This document shows positions 61,070-64,000 of a DNA stretch of 64,000 nt, one piece after another. The position numbers and the translations under genes were made by a program. The notes under the pieces were generated by a model, which saw nothing but the letters and a program-made list of their open reading frames with translations, ran no database searches and was not told the origin of the DNA. The stretch is from Flavobacterium johnsoniae. GTDB lineage: Bacteria; Bacteroidota; Bacteroidia; Flavobacteriales; Flavobacteriaceae. How positions within the stretch are numbered: position 1 is the first letter of the stretch; each line of letters starts with the position of its first letter. The DNA lies in contig NZ_CP103794.1 in assembly GCF_030388325.1 (NCBI RefSeq), positions 3,720,001 to 3,784,000 of the forward strand, in the 5' to 3' direction.

Positions 61070-62812
61070 ATGAAAGAAATTGTACACAAAAAATTAAATC
61101 AATTACAGGCAACTGCAATTTGCGGAAACGATATCAGCTCTTCATGTTTATACGTTTCAGCTTTAACTATTTTATATGCAGGACAATATGCTTGGATTTC
61201 ATTGCTAATTGTTGCTGTTGTTTTATTTCTTTTCAGAAAAATTTATGGAGAAGTTGTTGGCGCAATTCCATTAAATGGAGGAGCTTACAATGTTTTACTA
61301 AATACGTCTACAAAGCGGTTGGCGTCTTTGGCGGCAACTTTAACCGTTTTGTCTTATATGGCAACAGCCGTAATTTCTGCTTCAGAAGGAATGCATTATT
61401 TACACGGAATTTTTGAAGGATTAAATGTAACCATTGCAACTGTTGTTGTTTTAGTTTTGTTTACTGGACTCGCAATTTTAGGAATAGGAGAATCTGCATT
61501 TGTTGCCGTTGTGATTTTCCTGACACATATCGGAACTTTAACATTATTAGTTCTAGCATCTCTTTGGTTTGTTCTAAATCATGGTTTAGATATTTTCCAT
61601 TTTAATTGGCAAACTCCAATAACTTCAGGAAGTATAAAAACAGCACTTTTTTTAGGTTTTTCTGCTGCAATGCTCGGAATTTCAGGATTTGAAAGTTCTG
61701 CCAATTTTGTTGAAGAACAAGAACACGGTGTTTTTCCTAAAACGCTGCGCAATATGTGGGGAATTGTAAGTTTCTTTAATCCTGTAATTGCTATTTTATT
61801 GATAAGTGTAATTCCGTTAACTGAAGTTGGCGAAAACAAAGAATCTCTTTTAGCACATTTAGGACAAACAACTGGCGGTTCTTGGCTGGCGTGGTTAATT
61901 TCAATTGACGCGGTTATGGTACTTTGCGGAGCTGTTTTAACTTCGTTTGTTGGAGTTTCTGGACTTTTAAACCGAATGACATTAGATAGAATTCTACCCA
62001 ATTATTTTCTAAAACAAAACGAAAGAGGTTCACATTACAGAATTATCCTGAGCTTTTTAATTCTTTGCATATCAGTACTTTTTGCTACAAAAGGACATTT
62101 AGAATCTTTAGCTGGAGTTTATACATTTTCATTTCTTGCTGTTATGGCTTTATTTGGAATTGGCAATTTGCTTCTTAAATACAAACGAAAAAAATTGCCT
62201 AGACCAGAACGTGCGCGCGGAATAGCGGTACTCGCGGCCGTTTTATTTGTAATCGCTGCTTTCCTAGGAAATATGCGTCTGAATATCAACTCCTTTTATA
62301 CCTTTTTACAATATATGGTTCCAGCTTTAATTTTCATCGGAATCATGCTGAACCGTGTTATTCTAATTCGTTTATTGATTGAAGCTTTACAATATTTCTA
62401 TCAGCCTTTGCGCAGAATGGTAATTTTAAGCAATCGTTATCTTCAAAATTTAAGCTCACAGATTAACTCGCAAGAGTTTGTATTTTTTACCAAAGGTGAT
62501 GATATTACTATTTTAAATAAAGTTCTGCAATATGTTGAAGACAACGAAACAACCAAAAAACTAAAAATAGTTCACGTAAAAAGTGAAGCCGTTGATAATG
62601 AAGCGCTCAAAAAAGATCTCGAAGTTTTAGATCGCGCTTACGACGGACTTGATATTGAATACATAGAAATCGACGGTGTTTTTGGTCCTGAAATTATAGA
62701 TGAACTTTCTGAAAAATGGAAAATCCCGAAGAACTTTATGTTTATAGGCTCGCCTGGAAATAAATTTTCTTATCGTGTAGCAGATCTAGGCGGTGTTCGC
62801 TTGATTATGTAA
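61070..62812 (+). CDS. APC-family amino acid permease with C-terminal extension
   Basis: 580 aa, ~12 helices over residues 1-~450: GNDISSSCLYVSALTIL, the family-typical GEVVGAIPLNGGAYNVLLNT, GFSAAMLGISGFESSANFVEEQE and VVLCGAVLTSFVGVSGLLNR. The last ~120 residues (FVFFTKGDDITILNKVLQYVEDN) are soluble and resemble a Usp-like or regulatory domain. Substrate unknown. Followed by repetitive sequence at 62813-63105. Confidence 0.85.
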   Translation: MKEIVHKKLNQLQATAICGNDISSSCLYVSALTILYAGQYAWISLLIVAVVLFLFRKIYGEVVGAIPLNGGAYNVLLNTSTKRLASLAATLTVLSYMATAVISASEGMHYLHGIFEGLNVTIATVVVLVLFTGLAILGIGESAFVAVVIFLTHIGTLTLLVLASLWFVLNHGLDIFHFNWQTPITSGSIKTALFLGFSAAMLGISGFESSANFVEEQEHGVFPKTLRNMWGIVSFFNPVIAILLISVIPLTEVGENKESLLAHLGQTTGGSWLAWLISIDAVMVLCGAVLTSFVGVSGLLNRMTLDRILPNYFLKQNERGSHYRIILSFLILCISVLFATKGHLESLAGVYTFSFLAVMALFGIGNLLLKYKRKKLPRPERARGIAVLAAVLFVIAAFLGNMRLNINSFYTFLQYMVPALIFIGIMLNRVILIRLLIEALQYFYQPLRRMVILSNRYLQNLSSQINSQEFVFFTKGDDITILNKVLQYVEDNETTKKLKIVHVKSEAVDNEALKKDLEVLDRAYDGLDIEYIEIDGVFGPEIIDELSEKWKIPKNFMFIGSPGNKFSYRVADLGGVRLIM

Positions 62813-63105
62813 TTTTTTAGAAGCAGACGAAATCGGTTTTTACAAGACCAATTGTCCCGCTATCCGTTGCAATTTTTTGTTCCGAACCCCGTAACAAAAA
62901 GATTTCCACTTCTATCGGGGCTAAATTAGAAATTATATTTTTCATAAGAACTAAAAAAAAAGTTTTCTCAAAACTTTGACAAAGTTGCAAATCAAACTTA
63001 AATAAAAAACCCGACAGGTTTTTAAAACCTGTCGAGTTTATTTAAAATTTAAAAAAATCTTTGCGCTCTTTAGCGTAAATCTTTGCGAACTTTGCGGTTA
63101 AAAAA
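62813..63105. repeat. intergenic repeat block (no gene)
   Basis: Three elements in a row: a flavobacterial dispersed tract with GTCCCGCTATCCGTTGCAAT and TTTCCACTTCTATCGGGG (about 62851-62922); family B palindrome AAACCCGACAGG...CCTGTCGAG (63006-63039) and a CGCAAAG-type tract (TCTTTGCGCTCTTTAGCG, TCTTTGCGAACTTTGCGG, about 63058-63099). No coding region seen. Confidence 0.75.
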
Positions 63106-64000
63106 CTAAGATTTAAACCAGCTTTCTACCAATTCATCTTCAAAAGAAGTAGCATTTTTATGGATAAATTCATTTCTCATTTTATCATAAGAATAATCCA
63201 AAGCCCATTCTTTATGCTTTTGCGCCAATTCTTTAATACTTTGGCAAACAAAAGCAATTTCCTTATCTGTAGTTGTTGGGTGAATTGACATTCTGATCCA
63301 TCCTGGTTTTTTGATTAAATCACCAATTGTAATTTCATTAACCAATTTATTAGAAGTTTCCTGATCAACGTGCAGTAAATAATGACCGTAAGTTCCTGCA
63401 CAGCTGCATCCGCCTCTAGTTTGAATTCCAAAACGGTCGTTCAAAATTTTCACACCTAAGTTAAAGTGAAGATCATCAATAAAAAACGAAATTACACCAA
63501 GACGTTCTTTGTGCTGACCAGCTAAAATTTTGATATTCGAAATAGGTTCTAATTCACTAAAAACATAATCAACAATTTCATGTTCACGCTGCATGATGTT
63601 TTCAATTCCCATTTCTTCCTTCAATTCAATAGCCAAAGCCGTTTTTATTACTTGAAGAAAACCTGGCGTTCCGCCATCTTCACGATCTTCGATATTATCG
63701 ATATATTTATGTTCTCCCCAAGGATTTGTCCAGCTTACCGTTCCTCCGCCAGGACAATCAGGAATCATATTATTGTATAATTTCTTATTGAAAATTAAAA
63801 CTCCAGAAGTTCCAGGACCTCCTAAAAATTTGTGAGGTGACATAAAAACGGCATCCAAATAAGATTCTGGATCTGCCGGATGCATGTCAACTTCTACATA
63901 AGGACCAGAGCAAGCAAAATCAACAAAACATACTCCATTATGTTGGTGCATAACTTTTGCTGCCTCATGATAAGGTGTTCTCAATCCTGTAACATTCGAA
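63106..64000 (-). CDS. class V aminotransferase (cysteine desulfurase-like), 5' end outside
   Basis: PLP enzyme of fold type I, C-terminal 298 residues; the frame stays open to the right edge (SNVTGLRTPYHEAAKVMH), so the start lies beyond the window. PLP Lys is in MSPHKFLGGPGTSGVL; a Cys-containing loop RGGCSCAGTYGHYLL could be the sulfur-carrying segment. Could be a SufS-type desulfurase or another class V transferase; the neighbourhood does not decide. Confidence 0.85.
   Translation of the reverse strand, partial: SNVTGLRTPYHEAAKVMHQHNGVCFVDFACSGPYVEVDMHPADPESYLDAVFMSPHKFLGGPGTSGVLIFNKKLYNNMIPDCPGGGTVSWTNPWGEHKYIDNIEDREDGGTPGFLQVIKTALAIELKEEMGIENIMQREHEIVDYVFSELEPISNIKILAGQHKERLGVISFFIDDLHFNLGVKILNDRFGIQTRGGCSCAGTYGHYLLHVDQETSNKLVNEITIGDLIKKPGWIRMSIHPTTTDKEIAFVCQSIKELAQKHKEWALDYSYDKMRNEFIHKNATSFEDELVESWFKS

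Noticed and set aside
1..64000. CRISPR array, prophage or defence island
   Set aside because: No regularly spaced direct repeats, integrase, capsid or restriction/toxin clusters were seen; helicases and single regulators are the only near matches.

Overview
The window is an AT-rich chromosomal segment of a Bacteroidota bacterium, almost certainly Flavobacterium or a very close relative. Support: many products are of flavobacterial type (GLPGLI protein with its carboxypeptidase-regulatory-domain TonB receptor, DUF3826, DUF6155, fused alpha/beta 2-oxoacid dehydrogenase E1, short arginine decarboxylase next to a deoxyhypusine-synthase-like protein). Promoters follow the Bacteroidota pattern TTG-N19-TAnnTTTG rather than the E. 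coli pattern. Shine-Dalgarno sequences are mostly absent. There is no prophage, insertion sequence, CRISPR array, rRNA or secretion cluster; most of the window is ordinary housekeeping and small accessory operons.

Layout. 1-8760: end of an MFS efflux pump, type II NADH dehydrogenase, two SF2 helicases, DUF6155, a DUF3817/MscS pair and small unknowns. 8833-17926: DUF885 peptidase, fused E1 dehydrogenase, 2OG-Fe(II) oxygenase, SUI1/YciH factor, nucleoside phosphorylase followed by a beheaded DUF4265 gene, an orphan NMT1-like binding protein and a membrane-anchored transglutaminase-like protein. 17985-24766: an ABC-F ATPase with a leader that looks like a translational attenuator, alpha/beta hydrolase, Ntn amidohydrolase, and an ArsR-SRPBCC-DoxX-DUF4256 operon with a well-formed operator/promoter. 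24812-33145: DUF2200, two VOC proteins, methionine aminopeptidase, an SDR/Crp-Fnr pair sharing palindromic operators, a zincin-like protein, endonuclease V, LRR and DUF3826. 33450-36516: a membrane-bound AraC regulator followed by an NTF2-like protein and a DJ-1/NTF2 fusion, then a gene fragment. 36525-40826: TonB receptor and a tandem duplication of its GLPGLI partner, one copy with a frameshift in the signal peptide. 41110-46049: two tRNA-Val(UAC) genes, each with its own promoter, an ABC exporter, proline dehydrogenase and AroB. 46094-51515: arginine decarboxylase with a long leader that can encode an Arg-rich peptide, DHS-like protein, an acidic protein and RecQ. 51654-57351: DinB, PEP carboxylase, Lrp, and an M14 carboxypeptidase divergent from an XRE regulator across an array of TTTACA-N2-TGTAAA-type boxes. 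57436-64000: acyltransferase, spermidine-synthase-like protein, M23 peptidase, small exported proteins, APC permease and a class V aminotransferase running off the window.

No large undescribed multi-gene system stands out. The most interesting material is regulatory and evolutionary: the ABC-F leader (GTG-initiated 9-codon reading frame, start-stop ATGTGA and a helix that would cover the start codon), three regulator/operator modules readable from sequence (ArsR, Crp/Fnr, XRE), the ~880-bp GLPGLI tandem duplication with decay of one copy, a hairpin at the predicted 5' end of the oxygenase mRNA, and several families of intergenic inverted repeats.
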